A stretch of 44,199 bases of DNA from DASRDS01 sp035569435 (GTDB taxonomy: Bacteria; Gemmatimonadota; Gemmatimonadetes; Gemmatimonadales; Gemmatimonadaceae). Shown here in pieces: positions 24,521 to 33,512 of this stretch. Under the pieces are notes generated by a model. The model worked only from the letters and a program-made list of their open reading frames with translations. It did no database searches and was not told where the DNA came from. The first letter of the stretch is position 1. Every line of letters starts with the position of its first letter. The DNA lies in contig DATMNB010000050.1 of NCBI GenBank assembly GCA_035569435.1, positions 1 through 44,199 of the forward strand, written 5' to 3'. The position numbers were made by a program, and so were the translations under genes.

Positions 24521-25877
24521 GATCGCCGAGCGTGTGCGGGCGCTGCCCAAGCGGGCGACCTGGGCAGCGGTGCTCGCCGCGGTGTTGCTCGGCGGCGTCG
24601 TGGTGGCGTTTCGCGCGCGGCGTGACGCGTCGGCGCGGTACTTCACCGTGGCGGTCGAACGGGGGGCGATCCACGATGTGGTCGATCTCACGGCGACGGT
24701 CAACGCGGTGAAGACGGTGCTGGTCGGCTCACAGGTCTCGGGGACGATCTCGAAGCTGACGGTCGACTTCAACTCGCGGGTGCATACCGGGCAGATCATC
24801 GCCTACATCGACCCGTCGTTGTTTCAGGGCGCGCTGGACCAGGCCGTGGCGAACCTCGAGGGGGCGCAGGCGAACCTGGTCGCGGCGGAGGCGGCGGTCG
24901 AGAAGGCGAATGCGACGCTGATCCAGACCAAGGATGACTACGACCGCAACCTGCCGCTGCTCGAGAAGGATTACGTGACGAAGCAGGCGCTGGTGACCTC
25001 GAAGGCGAATTACGACGTGGCGAAGGCATCGTTGCGGGCGGCTGACGCCGGCGTGGCTCAGGCGAAGGCGCAGGTCAATCAGATGGCGGCGGCCGTCGCG
25101 GTCGCGCGGACCAACATGGACTACACGGTCATTCGGTCGCCGATCGATGGGGTCGTGGTGGCGCGGAACGTCGACGTCGGACAGACCGTGGCCGCCTCGT
25201 TGCAGGCACCGACGATCTTCACGATCGCGCAGGACCTGACCAAGATGCAGTTGTATGCCAAGACCGATGAGTCGGACGTCGGGCGCGTCAACGTCGGCCG
25301 GCCTGTAACGTTCAAGGTCGATGCGTTTCCGAAGGAGACCTTTGCTGGCGTGGTGAGCGAGATCCGGATGAATGCGACGACCGTCCAGAACGTGGTGACG
25401 TACGACGCGATCATCGACTTTGCGAACCCCGAGCTGAAGCTCTTTCCGGGGATGACAGCGTATGTCACCATTCCAGTCGCCAGCGTCGAGAACGTCGTCA
25501 AGGTCCCCAACAGCGCGTTGCGGTATCGGCCGCCGCTCCCGCCGGAGGAGATCCGGGCGTTGTATGTGAAGTACCACGTGACCGAGACGGGACCCACCGG
25601 CACGGGGGCGGTCCTCGGGGATGAGCGTGCGCAGGCTGGGGAGCGTACGGCGAGCGCGGCGTCCGCGTCGGCACAGCGGTCGTCGTCGCCCGACTACGGA
25701 ATCGTCTGGAAGCGGCTCGCGGACAACACGATCGAGCCGGTGCAGATCGCGCTCGGGATCACCGATCACGCCAGCACGGAGGTCGTGAAGACCATCGCCG
25801 GCGAGTTGCGGGAGGGTGATGATCTCGTCACCGGCACGGCTCTCACGGGCGGTCAGGGCGGCGGCGCTCGGCGCTAG
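24513..25877 (+). CDS. MacA-like periplasmic adaptor (HlyD family)
   Basis: The 454-residue protein begins MSEIAERVRALPKRATW at an ATG overlapping the permease stop by 8 nt. A membrane anchor spans about 17-33. The chain then follows the MacA order: lipoyl half (VGSQVSGTISKLTVDFNSRV, HTGQIIAYIDPS), a long alanine-rich coiled-coil hairpin, the second lipoyl half (TVIRSPIDGVVVARNVDVGQ), a beta-barrel, and a membrane-proximal domain. An extra proline/alanine/serine-rich insertion around residues 345-390 precedes the C-terminal strand region. It should bridge the ABC permease to an outer-membrane channel, possibly the TolC at 16350, as none is encoded in this operon. Confidence 0.93.
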   Translation: MSEIAERVRALPKRATWAAVLAAVLLGGVVVAFRARRDASARYFTVAVERGAIHDVVDLTATVNAVKTVLVGSQVSGTISKLTVDFNSRVHTGQIIAYIDPSLFQGALDQAVANLEGAQANLVAAEAAVEKANATLIQTKDDYDRNLPLLEKDYVTKQALVTSKANYDVAKASLRAADAGVAQAKAQVNQMAAAVAVARTNMDYTVIRSPIDGVVVARNVDVGQTVAASLQAPTIFTIAQDLTKMQLYAKTDESDVGRVNVGRPVTFKVDAFPKETFAGVVSEIRMNATTVQNVVTYDAIIDFANPELKLFPGMTAYVTIPVASVENVVKVPNSALRYRPPLPPEEIRALYVKYHVTETGPTGTGAVLGDERAQAGERTASAASASAQRSSSPDYGIVWKRLADNTIEPVQIALGITDHASTEVVKTIAGELREGDDLVTGTALTGGQGGGARR

Positions 25878-26605
25878 TGCTGCACATCGATGACGTCCAC
25901 AAGTACTATGACCTTGGTGAGACCCGGGTGCACGCGTTGCGCGGGGTCAGTGTAGCGATCGAGCGTGGCGGGTTTGTGGCGATCATGGGGGCGAGCGGGA
26001 GCGGGAAGTCGACGCTCATGAACATCATCGGTTGTCTCGACCGCCCGAGCTCGGGGCGATATCTCCTCGATGGGGTGGACGTCGCGACGCTCGACAAGCG
26101 GACGCTGGCCGGGATCCGCAACCAGAAGCTCGGGTTCGTGTTCCAGGGATTCAATCTGATCTCACGGACCACCGCGCTCGAGAACACGGAGCTGCCGACG
26201 ATCTATGCGGGCCTCGGGAAGGTCGAGCGACGGTCGCGGGCGACCGAGGCGTTGGCGATGGTCGGACTGGCGGACCGCGGCCAGCACTTTCCGTCACAGA
26301 TGTCGGGTGGGCAGCAGCAGCGCGTGGCGATTGCCCGGGCGCTGGTGAATCGCCCGTCGGTCTTATTGGCTGACGAGCCGACCGGGAACCTGGACAGTCG
26401 GACGTCGGTCGAGATCATGGCGATCTTTCAGGAGCTGAACGACGGGGGATTGACCGTGGTGATGGTGACGCACGAGCCGGACATCGCGCAGTTCGCCAAG
26501 CGCGTGATCGTCGTCCGGGACGGGCGGATCCGGCGCGACGATCCCGTCGTCGATCGGCCGGCGGCGCGGGACGTGCTGGCGACGCTGCCGACGCTCGAAG
26601 ACTGA
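25877..26605 (+). CDS. ABC transporter ATP-binding protein (MacB/LolD type)
   Basis: The 242-residue ATPase uses a GTG at 25877 that shares one base with the adaptor stop (TAGTG). Walker A is GASGSGKST, the Q-loop is FVFQGFN, the signature is MSGGQQQRVAIARAL, and Walker B with the D-loop is VLLADEPTGNLDS, followed by the switch histidine in MVTHE. The order permease, adaptor, ATPase is tightly coupled, so these three form one transporter. The C-terminal 25 residues are a basic and acidic tail with no clear role. Confidence 0.96.
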   Translation: MLHIDDVHKYYDLGETRVHALRGVSVAIERGGFVAIMGASGSGKSTLMNIIGCLDRPSSGRYLLDGVDVATLDKRTLAGIRNQKLGFVFQGFNLISRTTALENTELPTIYAGLGKVERRSRATEALAMVGLADRGQHFPSQMSGGQQQRVAIARALVNRPSVLLADEPTGNLDSRTSVEIMAIFQELNDGGLTVVMVTHEPDIAQFAKRVIVVRDGRIRRDDPVVDRPAARDVLATLPTLED

Positions 26606-26729
26606 TCCGTCAAGCCCTGCCCCATCGCGCTCAGTTCTTGCGATAAGGCATCGCGTTCGGCTAGCGCAACCAGATACTCCCAATGCCGGATGAGCACGGT
26701 CGAATGTCCGTAGGCAGTGAGGTGACGCC
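26606..26729. other. Gap before formate dehydrogenase with possible coding relic
   Basis: This 124-bp gap carries the AGGTGA ribosome-binding site of the formate dehydrogenase gene near its right end. On the minus strand it can be read as YGHSTVLIRHWEYLVALAER and on to ALSQELSAMGQG, which has a protein-like composition but no start or end of its own. It may be the tail of a lost gene. I see no terminator hairpin for the ABC operon. Confidence 0.3.
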
Positions 26730-27893
26730 ATGGCCAAAGTGCTCTTGGTTCTCTATCCTGATCCGGTCGACGGGTACCCGCCGAAATACGCGCGTGACGC
26801 GATTCCCAAGATCGACAAGTATCCGGGCGGTCAGACCGCACCCACACCGTCGCGTATCGATTTCAAGCCCGGTGCGCTGCTCGGGTCGGTCTCCGGCGAG
26901 CTCGGTCTGCGCAAGTTCCTCGAGTCGGGCGGCCACACGCTCGTGGTCACGTCGGACAAGGACGGCCCGAACTCCGTGTTCGAGCGCGAGCTACCAGATG
27001 CCGACGTTGTCATTTCGCAGCCGTTCTGGCCCGCCTATCTGACGGCGGACCGGATCGCCAAGGCCAAGAAGCTAAAATTGGCGGTGACGGCGGGGATCGG
27101 GTCGGATCACGTCGATCTCGACGCGGCCATCAAGAGCGCCATCACGGTGGCCGAAGTCACCTACTGCAACAGTATCAGTGTCGCCGAGCACGTGGTGATG
27201 ATGATCCTGGCCCTCGTGCGGAATTACATCCCGTCGTACCAGTGGGTTGTCAAAGGTGGGTGGAACATCGCTGACTGTGTCGAGCGGTCGTACGACGTCG
27301 AGCAGATGGATGTCGGGACGGTGGCCGCGGGACGGATCGGTCTTGCCGTGTTGCGCCGGCTCAAACCATTCGACGTGAAGCTCCATTACACGGATCGCCA
27401 TCGGCTCCCGGCGGCGGTCGAGCAGGAGCTCAACGTGACGTTTCACCCGAACGCCGAAGACATGGTCAAGGTGTGTGACGTTGTGACGATCAATGCGCCG
27501 TTGCATCCCGAGACGGAGGGGATGTTCAACGACGCGCTGTTGGCGAAGATGAAGCGTGGGGCGTATCTCGTGAATACGGCGCGCGGCAAGATCGTGGACC
27601 GGGACGCGATCGTGCGGGCGTTGGAGAGTGGGCACATTGCCGGGTATGCTGGCGATGTGTGGTTTCCGCAGCCGGCGCCGAAGAATCATCCGTGGCGTAC
27701 GATGCCGCACCATGGCATGACGCCGCACATCTCCGGGACCTCGCTATCTGCTCAGGCGCGGTACGCGGCGGGAACGCGGGAGATCTTAGAAAATTGGTTC
27801 GCCAAGAAACCGATCCGCGACGAGTACTTGATCGTGGATGGCGGGAAGCTCGCCGGGACCGGGGCGCATTCGTACAGTGTGAAGACGAAATAG
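26730..27893 (+). CDS. fdh: NAD-dependent formate dehydrogenase
   Basis: This 387-residue cofactor-free enzyme oxidises formate to CO2 with NAD+. The sequence closely follows the Pseudomonas sp. 101 type. It has the N-terminal formate-binding domain (ISQPFWPAYLT; N147 in YCNSIS), the dinucleotide motif GTVAAGRIGLAVLRR at 196-210, the NAD-selecting aspartate D222 in TDRHRLP, and catalytic R285 (NTARGK) and H333 (TPHISG). The C-terminus ends at GAHSYSVKTK and lacks the last residues of the Pseudomonas protein. It needs no metal, unlike molybdenum formate dehydrogenases. It stands alone between the ABC operon and the convergent cobB. In this context it may supply NADH from formate while hydrogenase supplies electrons from H2. 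Confidence 0.97.
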   Translation: MAKVLLVLYPDPVDGYPPKYARDAIPKIDKYPGGQTAPTPSRIDFKPGALLGSVSGELGLRKFLESGGHTLVVTSDKDGPNSVFERELPDADVVISQPFWPAYLTADRIAKAKKLKLAVTAGIGSDHVDLDAAIKSAITVAEVTYCNSISVAEHVVMMILALVRNYIPSYQWVVKGGWNIADCVERSYDVEQMDVGTVAAGRIGLAVLRRLKPFDVKLHYTDRHRLPAAVEQELNVTFHPNAEDMVKVCDVVTINAPLHPETEGMFNDALLAKMKRGAYLVNTARGKIVDRDAIVRALESGHIAGYAGDVWFPQPAPKNHPWRTMPHHGMTPHISGTSLSAQARYAAGTREILENWFAKKPIRDEYLIVDGGKLAGTGAHSYSVKTK

Positions 27894-27900
27894 CCATGGG

Positions 27901-29268
27901 TCAGCGGGAACAAGAAGTGGTGACAAAGCGCTCCGCCAGACTCGGATCGGTGCCAAAGTGCACGTGCAGGTACGAAGCAAGCACGTTCCGAGTCGGGCCG
28001 GCGATCAGGCCTTCGAGGACGCCGGTGGCAGGGTCGCGGTAGGCGCGCGGGCCAGCGGTGCCCTGCAACACCGAGTAGTGGAACTCGTGACCACGAATCG
28101 TCTGCCCGGCGCGGGCGATCGGAGAATCCCAGAGGGCCTCCGCCTCGCGGTAGGCGAGTGTCGGGCGGGCGGTCATGTGTGATGTGCCGGCGACGATGCC
28201 GACCATGGGGTGGGTCGTGTCGTCGGCCGTGACGAGGGCCTGGGCGAGGTACATGAGGCCACCGCACTCGGCGTACACGGGGTGGCCCGCGTCGACAAAG
28301 GTGCGCACCGCGGAGCGCATTGCCGTGTTGCCTGCGAGCCGTGCGGCGTGGAGCTCGGGGTATCCGCCGCCCAGGTAGAGGGCGTCGACGGCGGGTGGCA
28401 GATGGGCGTCAGCCAGAGGGGAAAAGGGGACGAGCTCCGCGCCCAGGCTTTCCAGGAGGTCGAGGTTGTCCTCGTAGTAGAAGTCGAACGCGGCGTCGCG
28501 GGCGACGGCGATCCGGGCGCGCGTTTCGCGCCGCGGGGTGGGGAACGGGTCGGTGACATCGGCCACCGGCGGCGCGGTGGCGGCGAGGCGCAGGAGGGTG
28601 TCGATGTCGAGGGTCTCTGCCGCGCGTCGCGCGAGCTGCTCGAGATCGACGGGGTGCTCGCCGGCGAGGACTAACCCCAGGTGACGCTCCGGGACGGCGA
28701 TCGCCGGATCGTTGGGGAGCCAGCCCAACACGGGTACGCCGGTTGTTTCTCGAATCGCCGTCTCGCAGATCTGATAGTGGCGGTAGGAGGCGATCCGGTT
28801 GAGCACGACTCCGGCGAGCCTGACGGTCGGGTCGAACGTGTGTAGGCCGTGCACGACCGCGGCCGCGGTGCGGCCCATGGCGCCGGCGTTGAGCACGAGG
28901 ACGATCGGGGCGCGCAGCAGCTTGGCCATCTGCGCAGTGGACCCGTCCTCGGCGGATGCGGATCGGCCGTCGAACAGGCCCATCAGGCCTTCAATGACGG
29001 CCAGATCGGCGGTGTGCGCACCGGTCGTGGCGCGAGCAAAGAGGCCGAGACACGTGGCATGGGGCAGCATCCAGCCATCGAGATTCCGGCTGGCGCGGCC
29101 GGCCGCTTGCGTGTGATGAGATGGGTCGACGTAGTCGGGGCCGACCTTGAAGGGCGCGACGCGCATCCCGCGGTCGCGCGCGGTGCGTATGAGCGCCACG
29201 GCCACGGTCGTCTTGCCGGTGCCGCTGGCGGGTGCGGCGATCACGATACGAGGAACGGTTAGGTTCAT
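27901..29268 (-). CDS. cobB: Cobyrinate a,c-diamide synthase
   Basis: This 455-residue enzyme amidates the a and c carboxylates of (hydrogeno)cobyrinic acid with glutamine and ATP in cobalamin synthesis (CobB/CbiA). I chose the ATG at 29268 because it places the P-loop APASGTGKTT at residues 12-21. The ATP-dependent synthetase part includes FKVGPDYVDPSHHT and EGLMGLFDG. The C-terminal glutaminase domain has the nucleophile in AECGGLMYL and the histidine region SYLHVHFGTD. No other cobalamin genes are in the window, so it is isolated from its pathway here. It converges with fdh, 7 bp away. CfbB of coenzyme F430 synthesis is related but unlikely in this setting. Confidence 0.93.
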   Translation of the reverse strand: MNLTVPRIVIAAPASGTGKTTVAVALIRTARDRGMRVAPFKVGPDYVDPSHHTQAAGRASRNLDGWMLPHATCLGLFARATTGAHTADLAVIEGLMGLFDGRSASAEDGSTAQMAKLLRAPIVLVLNAGAMGRTAAAVVHGLHTFDPTVRLAGVVLNRIASYRHYQICETAIRETTGVPVLGWLPNDPAIAVPERHLGLVLAGEHPVDLEQLARRAAETLDIDTLLRLAATAPPVADVTDPFPTPRRETRARIAVARDAAFDFYYEDNLDLLESLGAELVPFSPLADAHLPPAVDALYLGGGYPELHAARLAGNTAMRSAVRTFVDAGHPVYAECGGLMYLAQALVTADDTTHPMVGIVAGTSHMTARPTLAYREAEALWDSPIARAGQTIRGHEFHYSVLQGTAGPRAYRDPATGVLEGLIAGPTRNVLASYLHVHFGTDPSLAERFVTTSCSR

Positions 29269-29306
29269 AAGGAAGTGAAAGTCTAACCTGACACGCCGGA
29301 GGGCTT

Positions 29307-30047
29307 GTGGAGACACAGACTGTCACCGCGTATCCCGTCGTTCGAGACGTTCCCGCGCTGAACGCGTTTCTGGGCGACGTGTTTGGTGCAACGGAGACGC
29401 ATCGCGCGATCGGGTCTGCCGGCGGGTATCACACCGAGGTGCGGATTGGCGACACCATGGTGATGATCGGGGGTGGCGGCGAGGGTGTGGCGTGGACAGG
29501 TGGTGCGAGGCCGATGGCGTTTCACATCTATGTACCGGATGTTGATGCCGCGTATCAGCGGGCGCTGGATCGTGGTGCGGCATCCCTGCAACCGCCGGTC
29601 GACCAGGAGTGGGGCGAGCGCACGGCCAACGTGCGGGACCCGGCGGGGAACTGTTGGTACATCGCGACGTTCAAGGGAGAACACTATTACTCCGACGGGG
29701 CGCCCAGCGTCCAGCCGTATCTCCAGCCGGTGCGTTCCGAGCCTGTCATCGCGTTCTTGACGAGCGCGTTTGGGGCGACCGAACTGGGCCGCGCGGCGGC
29801 GCCGGACGGCGCGATTCTGCATACGACGCTCAAGATCGGGAATTCCGCGATGGAGATGGCGGATGCGAACGGCATTTACCAGCCGATGCCGGGCATGTTC
29901 TTTCTCTCCCTCCCAGATCCCGACGCCGCGTATCGTCGAGCGGTGGAGTGTGGTGCGGCGCCCACGTCTCCCACGCCTATGGCTCGCAGTGTCGTGGACG
30001 TTGCGGGCAATGCCTGGTACATCGCGAGCAAGCTCGGCGAGGTATAG
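29307..30047 (+). CDS. Two-domain VOC (glyoxalase/PhnB-like) protein
   Basis: The 246-residue protein starts at a GTG at 29307 with GGAGG six bases upstream. It contains two VOC units. The first, at about 1-125, holds YPVVRDVPALNAFLGDVFGA and DPAGNCWYIATF. The second, from about 138, holds PVIAFLTSAFGATE and DVAGNAWYIAS. VOC proteins include glyoxalases, dioxygenases and antibiotic-resistance proteins. The PhnB-like pattern does not fix a substrate, and metal ligands are not all obvious. It is divergent from cobB across 38 bp and precedes the oxidase operon. Confidence 0.85.
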   Translation: METQTVTAYPVVRDVPALNAFLGDVFGATETHRAIGSAGGYHTEVRIGDTMVMIGGGGEGVAWTGGARPMAFHIYVPDVDAAYQRALDRGAASLQPPVDQEWGERTANVRDPAGNCWYIATFKGEHYYSDGAPSVQPYLQPVRSEPVIAFLTSAFGATELGRAAAPDGAILHTTLKIGNSAMEMADANGIYQPMPGMFFLSLPDPDAAYRRAVECGAAPTSPTPMARSVVDVAGNAWYIASKLGEV

Positions 30048-30058
30048 CCGGCGCCGGT

Positions 30059-30078
30059 ATTTGGAGCAAAATCCAAAT
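30059..30078. repeat. Inverted repeat ahead of the oxidase operon (1)
   Basis: ATTTGGA and TCCAAAT form a 7-bp perfect inverted repeat with a six-base AT-rich spacer, 12 bp after the VOC stop. It lacks a T-run, so it reads more like an operator than a terminator. It is 103 bp before the first oxidase gene. Confidence 0.5.
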
Positions 30079-30089
30079 CGCTTGATCGA

Positions 30090-30120
30090 CGGCTCAGTCG
30101 GTCTCAATCTTGCTGAGCCG
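30090..30120. repeat. Inverted repeat ahead of the oxidase operon (2)
   Basis: CGGCTCAG and CTGAGCCG are an 8-bp perfect inverted repeat separated by 15 bases. No T-run follows. It lies in the 133-bp gap that should hold the promoter of the respiratory operon and could be a regulator site or a weak terminator for the VOC gene. Confidence 0.5.
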
Positions 30121-30180
30121 AGTGCGCGGTGGTGGTCTGCTGTCGCGTAGAGGGCGCCGATTACCGAGGCAACACTGACG

Positions 30181-31173
30181 ATGCTCGCGGCTTTGCTCGC
30201 GCAACAGGACACGATTTCCAGCATCTTCGCGCCGGTGTCGACGCCGGCGGCCAGGGGAAACCGGCTCACGATCCTCGCGTTGATCTTGAGTGGCCTGGTG
30301 TTTGTCGTGGTCGGCGGACTCATCGCGTACAGCTCCTACCGGTATCGCGCGCGGCCGGCCGATGCGGACCGGGAGCCGCCGCAGGTGTATGGGAGCGCAC
30401 AGGTCGAGGCCGCCTGGACGGTTATCCCGCTGGTGCTCGTCGTGATCCTCTTTTTGGCCACGGCACGTGTGGTCACGGATGTGCAGGGCGCGACGCGTCC
30501 GCCGAATGCGCTCGCGGTCACTGTCGTAGGGCATCAATGGTGGTGGGAGATTCGATACCCGACGCTCGGTATCGTGACCGCCAACGAGATGCACGTCCCC
30601 GCGAGCGACTCGACACACCGGTGGCCCACGTTTCTCACGCTCCAGTCAGCGGACGTGGACCACAGCTTCTGGATTCCGCGGCTCGCGGGCAAGACCGATC
30701 TCCTCCCGGGTCGGACGAACCGGATGTGGGTGGAGCCGTTCCAGACCGGGACGTTTCTCGGGCAATGTGCCGAGTACTGCGGAACGGAGCACGCCTTGAT
30801 GCTGCTCCGCGTGGTGGTCGAGTCACCGGCCGCGTTTCAGCGCTGGACGGAGGCGCAGCGCCGGCCCGCGACATCGGATCTCGCGGCGCTGGACTCGGCT
30901 GCCGGCGCCGGCCGGCGCGTATTCCTGGGGACGGCGTGCATCAGCTGTCACGCGGTCAACGGCACGGTAGCGACGGGCCGGTACGGGCCGGACTTGACGC
31001 ATCTCATGAGCCGGGCGACGATCGCGGCCGGCGCGGCCCCCAACACGCGCGAGCGGTTGCGGGCGTGGGTGAAAAATCCGGATGCGGTCAAGCCGGGCGC
31101 ATTGATGCCGGCGATGCAACTGGATGATGCGCAGCTGGACGAGCTGATCGCGTATCTCACGACGCTGCACTAG
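30181..31173 (+). CDS. ctaC: Cytochrome c oxidase subunit II fused to cytochrome c (caa3 type)
   Basis: The 330-residue subunit has two N-terminal membrane helices. The CuA domain carries ligands H161 (DVDHSFWIP), C196, E198, C200, H204 and M207 (QCAEYCGTEHALM). A C-terminal cytochrome c domain has the haem motif CISCH (C253, C256, H257) and a likely axial methionine in LMPAM (M312). The fused cytochrome marks a caa3-type oxidase that takes electrons directly into CuA. It is the first gene of an eight-gene respiratory operon, with a GAGG-type ribosome-binding site upstream. Confidence 0.97.
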   Translation: MLAALLAQQDTISSIFAPVSTPAARGNRLTILALILSGLVFVVVGGLIAYSSYRYRARPADADREPPQVYGSAQVEAAWTVIPLVLVVILFLATARVVTDVQGATRPPNALAVTVVGHQWWWEIRYPTLGIVTANEMHVPASDSTHRWPTFLTLQSADVDHSFWIPRLAGKTDLLPGRTNRMWVEPFQTGTFLGQCAEYCGTEHALMLLRVVVESPAAFQRWTEAQRRPATSDLAALDSAAGAGRRVFLGTACISCHAVNGTVATGRYGPDLTHLMSRATIAAGAAPNTRERLRAWVKNPDAVKPGALMPAMQLDDAQLDELIAYLTTLH

Positions 31174-31185
31174 GCAGGGAATCGA

Positions 31186-32901
31186 ATGGCCGTACCGAAG
31201 CTGATCCCCGTTCACGAAGCACAGAAAGAGCCGCCGCCAGAGGCGCCGCGGAGCCCGTGGCACGGCTGGCTCACGACGGTGGATCACAAGCAGCTGGGCA
31301 TCATGTACATCGTGCTCGCCCTGGTCATGTTCCTGGCTGGGGGCGTCGAGGCGTCGCTCATGCGGATGCAGCTGGCCCGTCCGGAAAACCACTTCCTGTC
31401 GCCGGATACGTTCAATCGCATTTTCACGATGCACGGCACGACGATGATATTCCTGGTCGCGATGCCGGCCTGGGCCGGGTTTGCCAACTATTTCGTGCCG
31501 TTGCAGATCGGGGCACGCGACCTGGCGTTCCCGCGGCTCAATGCCTTTGCGTTCTGGATTACGTGCTTTGCCGCCCTCTTGCTGTACTCCAGCTGGGTCA
31601 CGGCGCCGGGCCTCTACGGCGGTGGGTCGGCACCCGATGTCGGGTGGTTTGGCTACGCCCCACTCACCGAGCCGACATATGCCCGCGGCAACGCGACGGA
31701 CTACTGGATTCTGGCGCTCATCCTGGCGGGGATGGGCACGATCGCCGGTGCGGTCAACATCGGGACGACGATCATCACGGAGCGCACGCGCGGCATGACG
31801 TTCGGGCGCATGCCGCTCTTCACGTGGCTCACGCTCGTCACGCAGATCATGATCCTCGTCGCGGTCTCGCCGCTCACCGCCGCGTTGATTCTGCTTTTTC
31901 TGGATCGCTCGCTGGGCGCCCACGTCTTTGACACGCAAGCCGGCGGGTCGGCGTTGCTCTGGCAGCATTTCTTCTGGGTCTTCGGCCACCCAGAGGTGTA
32001 CATCGTGATCTTACCGGGCTTCGGCGTCGCGTCCGAGGTCATCCCGGTCTTCTCGCGCAAGGTGATCTTTGGCTACCCGATCATGGTCGCGGCGAGCGTG
32101 GCCATCGGCTTCATCTCGCTGGGTGTGTGGGCGCATCACATGTTCTCGGCCGGGATGACGCCGGTCGGCAACACGTTCTTCGCGGCGTCGACGATGCTCA
32201 TCGCGGTGCCGACGGGGATGAAAATTTTTAATTGGATCGCCACGATGTGGGGTGGGCAGGTCCGGTTCGCCACGCCGATGCTCTTCTGCACGGCCTTTCT
32301 GCTGCAGTTTCTCTGCGCCGGGCTGACCGGCGTGCTGCTGTCGGTGGTCCCATTCGACTGGCAAGTGACCGATACGTACTTCGTGGTCGCGCACTTCCAT
32401 TACACGCTGGTCGGCGGGACGATGTTCCTGGTGTTCGCGGGGATCTACTACTGGTTTCCCAAAGTGACCGGACGCCTGCTCGACGAGCGGTGGGGCAAGT
32501 GGAACTTCTGGCTGTTCACGATCGGGTTCAACATGACGTTCCTGCCCCTGCACTTTGCCGGCATGCAAGGGATGCCGCGGCGCGTGTACACGTTCCTGCC
32601 GGGGCGCGGGCTCGAGATGTGGAACCTGATCTCGTCCATCGGCGTGGCGTTCCAGGTGGCGGGGGTGCTCTGTATGGTGTGGAACATCGCGCGCACGCTG
32701 AGACGTGGGGAACCGGCCGGGGATGATCCGTGGGACGCCTGGACACTGGAGTGGGACACGACGTCGCCGCCGCCTGTGTACAATTTTGCCACGCTGCCGG
32801 TCGTGCGGAGCCGGCGGCCGCTGTGGGATCTCAAGCATCCGGAAGATCCGGACTGGCGGTATGAGTCGAATGTCGAGGCGCATGTGGAGCCGGCGTCGTG
32901 A
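31186..32901 (+). CDS. ctaD: Cytochrome c oxidase subunit I
   Basis: This 571-residue catalytic subunit has twelve membrane helices and reduces O2 at haem a3-CuB. Visible ligands are H83 for haem a (TMHGTT), H268 with the cross-linked Y272 in GHPEVY, H317/H318 (VWAHHMF), H403 and H405 (VAHFHYTLVG). E270 is the D-channel glutamate of A1-type oxidases, D112 lies at the channel mouth (GARDLAFPRLN) and K346 (TGMKIFNW) marks the K-channel. The residue before D112 is arginine where proline is usual. It follows ctaC by 12 bp with a CAGGGA site and overlaps ctaE in a GTGA junction. Confidence 0.98.
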   Translation: MAVPKLIPVHEAQKEPPPEAPRSPWHGWLTTVDHKQLGIMYIVLALVMFLAGGVEASLMRMQLARPENHFLSPDTFNRIFTMHGTTMIFLVAMPAWAGFANYFVPLQIGARDLAFPRLNAFAFWITCFAALLLYSSWVTAPGLYGGGSAPDVGWFGYAPLTEPTYARGNATDYWILALILAGMGTIAGAVNIGTTIITERTRGMTFGRMPLFTWLTLVTQIMILVAVSPLTAALILLFLDRSLGAHVFDTQAGGSALLWQHFFWVFGHPEVYIVILPGFGVASEVIPVFSRKVIFGYPIMVAASVAIGFISLGVWAHHMFSAGMTPVGNTFFAASTMLIAVPTGMKIFNWIATMWGGQVRFATPMLFCTAFLLQFLCAGLTGVLLSVVPFDWQVTDTYFVVAHFHYTLVGGTMFLVFAGIYYWFPKVTGRLLDERWGKWNFWLFTIGFNMTFLPLHFAGMQGMPRRVYTFLPGRGLEMWNLISSIGVAFQVAGVLCMVWNIARTLRRGEPAGDDPWDAWTLEWDTTSPPPVYNFATLPVVRSRRPLWDLKHPEDPDWRYESNVEAHVEPAS

Positions 32902-33512
32902 GCGCGGCCGTCACCGCCCATCCGGCGGACGCCACGTGGCGGTTGCCCAACAAGGGCATCGTCGGGATTCTCCTGTTCATCGCGGCGGAGGTGTCGCTCT
33001 TCGCGATCTTCCTGTCGGCCTATCTGTACTACATCGGCCAGAGCCTCTCAGGGCCGACGCCCGCCGAGGTGTTGCATTTTCCGGTCGGCATGACGGTGGC
33101 CCTGCTGTCGAGCAGCGTGACGATTCACTTCGCGACGCGGGCGCTGCACCGCGGCGCGACCCGGACGTTTGGCGCGCTGTGGTTCCTGACGATCGTGCTG
33201 GGCGTGGCCTTTCTCATGGGGACCGCGCGCGAATGGCATGAGCTCATCGTGGTGGACCACCTGACGATCTCGACCAATCTCTTTGGGACGACGTACTACT
33301 CGCTCGTCGGGCTGCACGCATCGCACGTCATCGCCGGCCTGGTGCTCCTGGGGTTCGCGATGGTGTTCACGCTGGCCGGGCGCGTCCGCCCAGCGGATGT
33401 CGTGCGGCTGGAGGTGATCAGCATCTACTGGCACTTCGTCGACGTGGTGTGGATCGTGGTGGTGACGGTGGTCTACGTGATCAGCGTGCAAGGAGGCGCG
33501 GGCGGATCATGA
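32898..33512 (+). CDS. ctaE: Cytochrome c oxidase subunit III
   Basis: The 204-residue membrane protein has about five helices, the short form common in caa3 oxidases. It starts at a GTG overlapping the ctaD stop. Conserved parts include the first helix LLFIAAEVSLFAIFLSAYL, the middle GTAREWHEL loop, YYSLVGLHASHVIAGLVLL and the final ISIYWHFVDVVWIVV with the family WHFVD motif. It stabilises the catalytic subunit. The next gene overlaps by ATGA. Confidence 0.95.
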   Translation: MSAAVTAHPADATWRLPNKGIVGILLFIAAEVSLFAIFLSAYLYYIGQSLSGPTPAEVLHFPVGMTVALLSSSVTIHFATRALHRGATRTFGALWFLTIVLGVAFLMGTAREWHELIVVDHLTISTNLFGTTYYSLVGLHASHVIAGLVLLGFAMVFTLAGRVRPADVVRLEVISIYWHFVDVVWIVVVTVVYVISVQGGAGGS

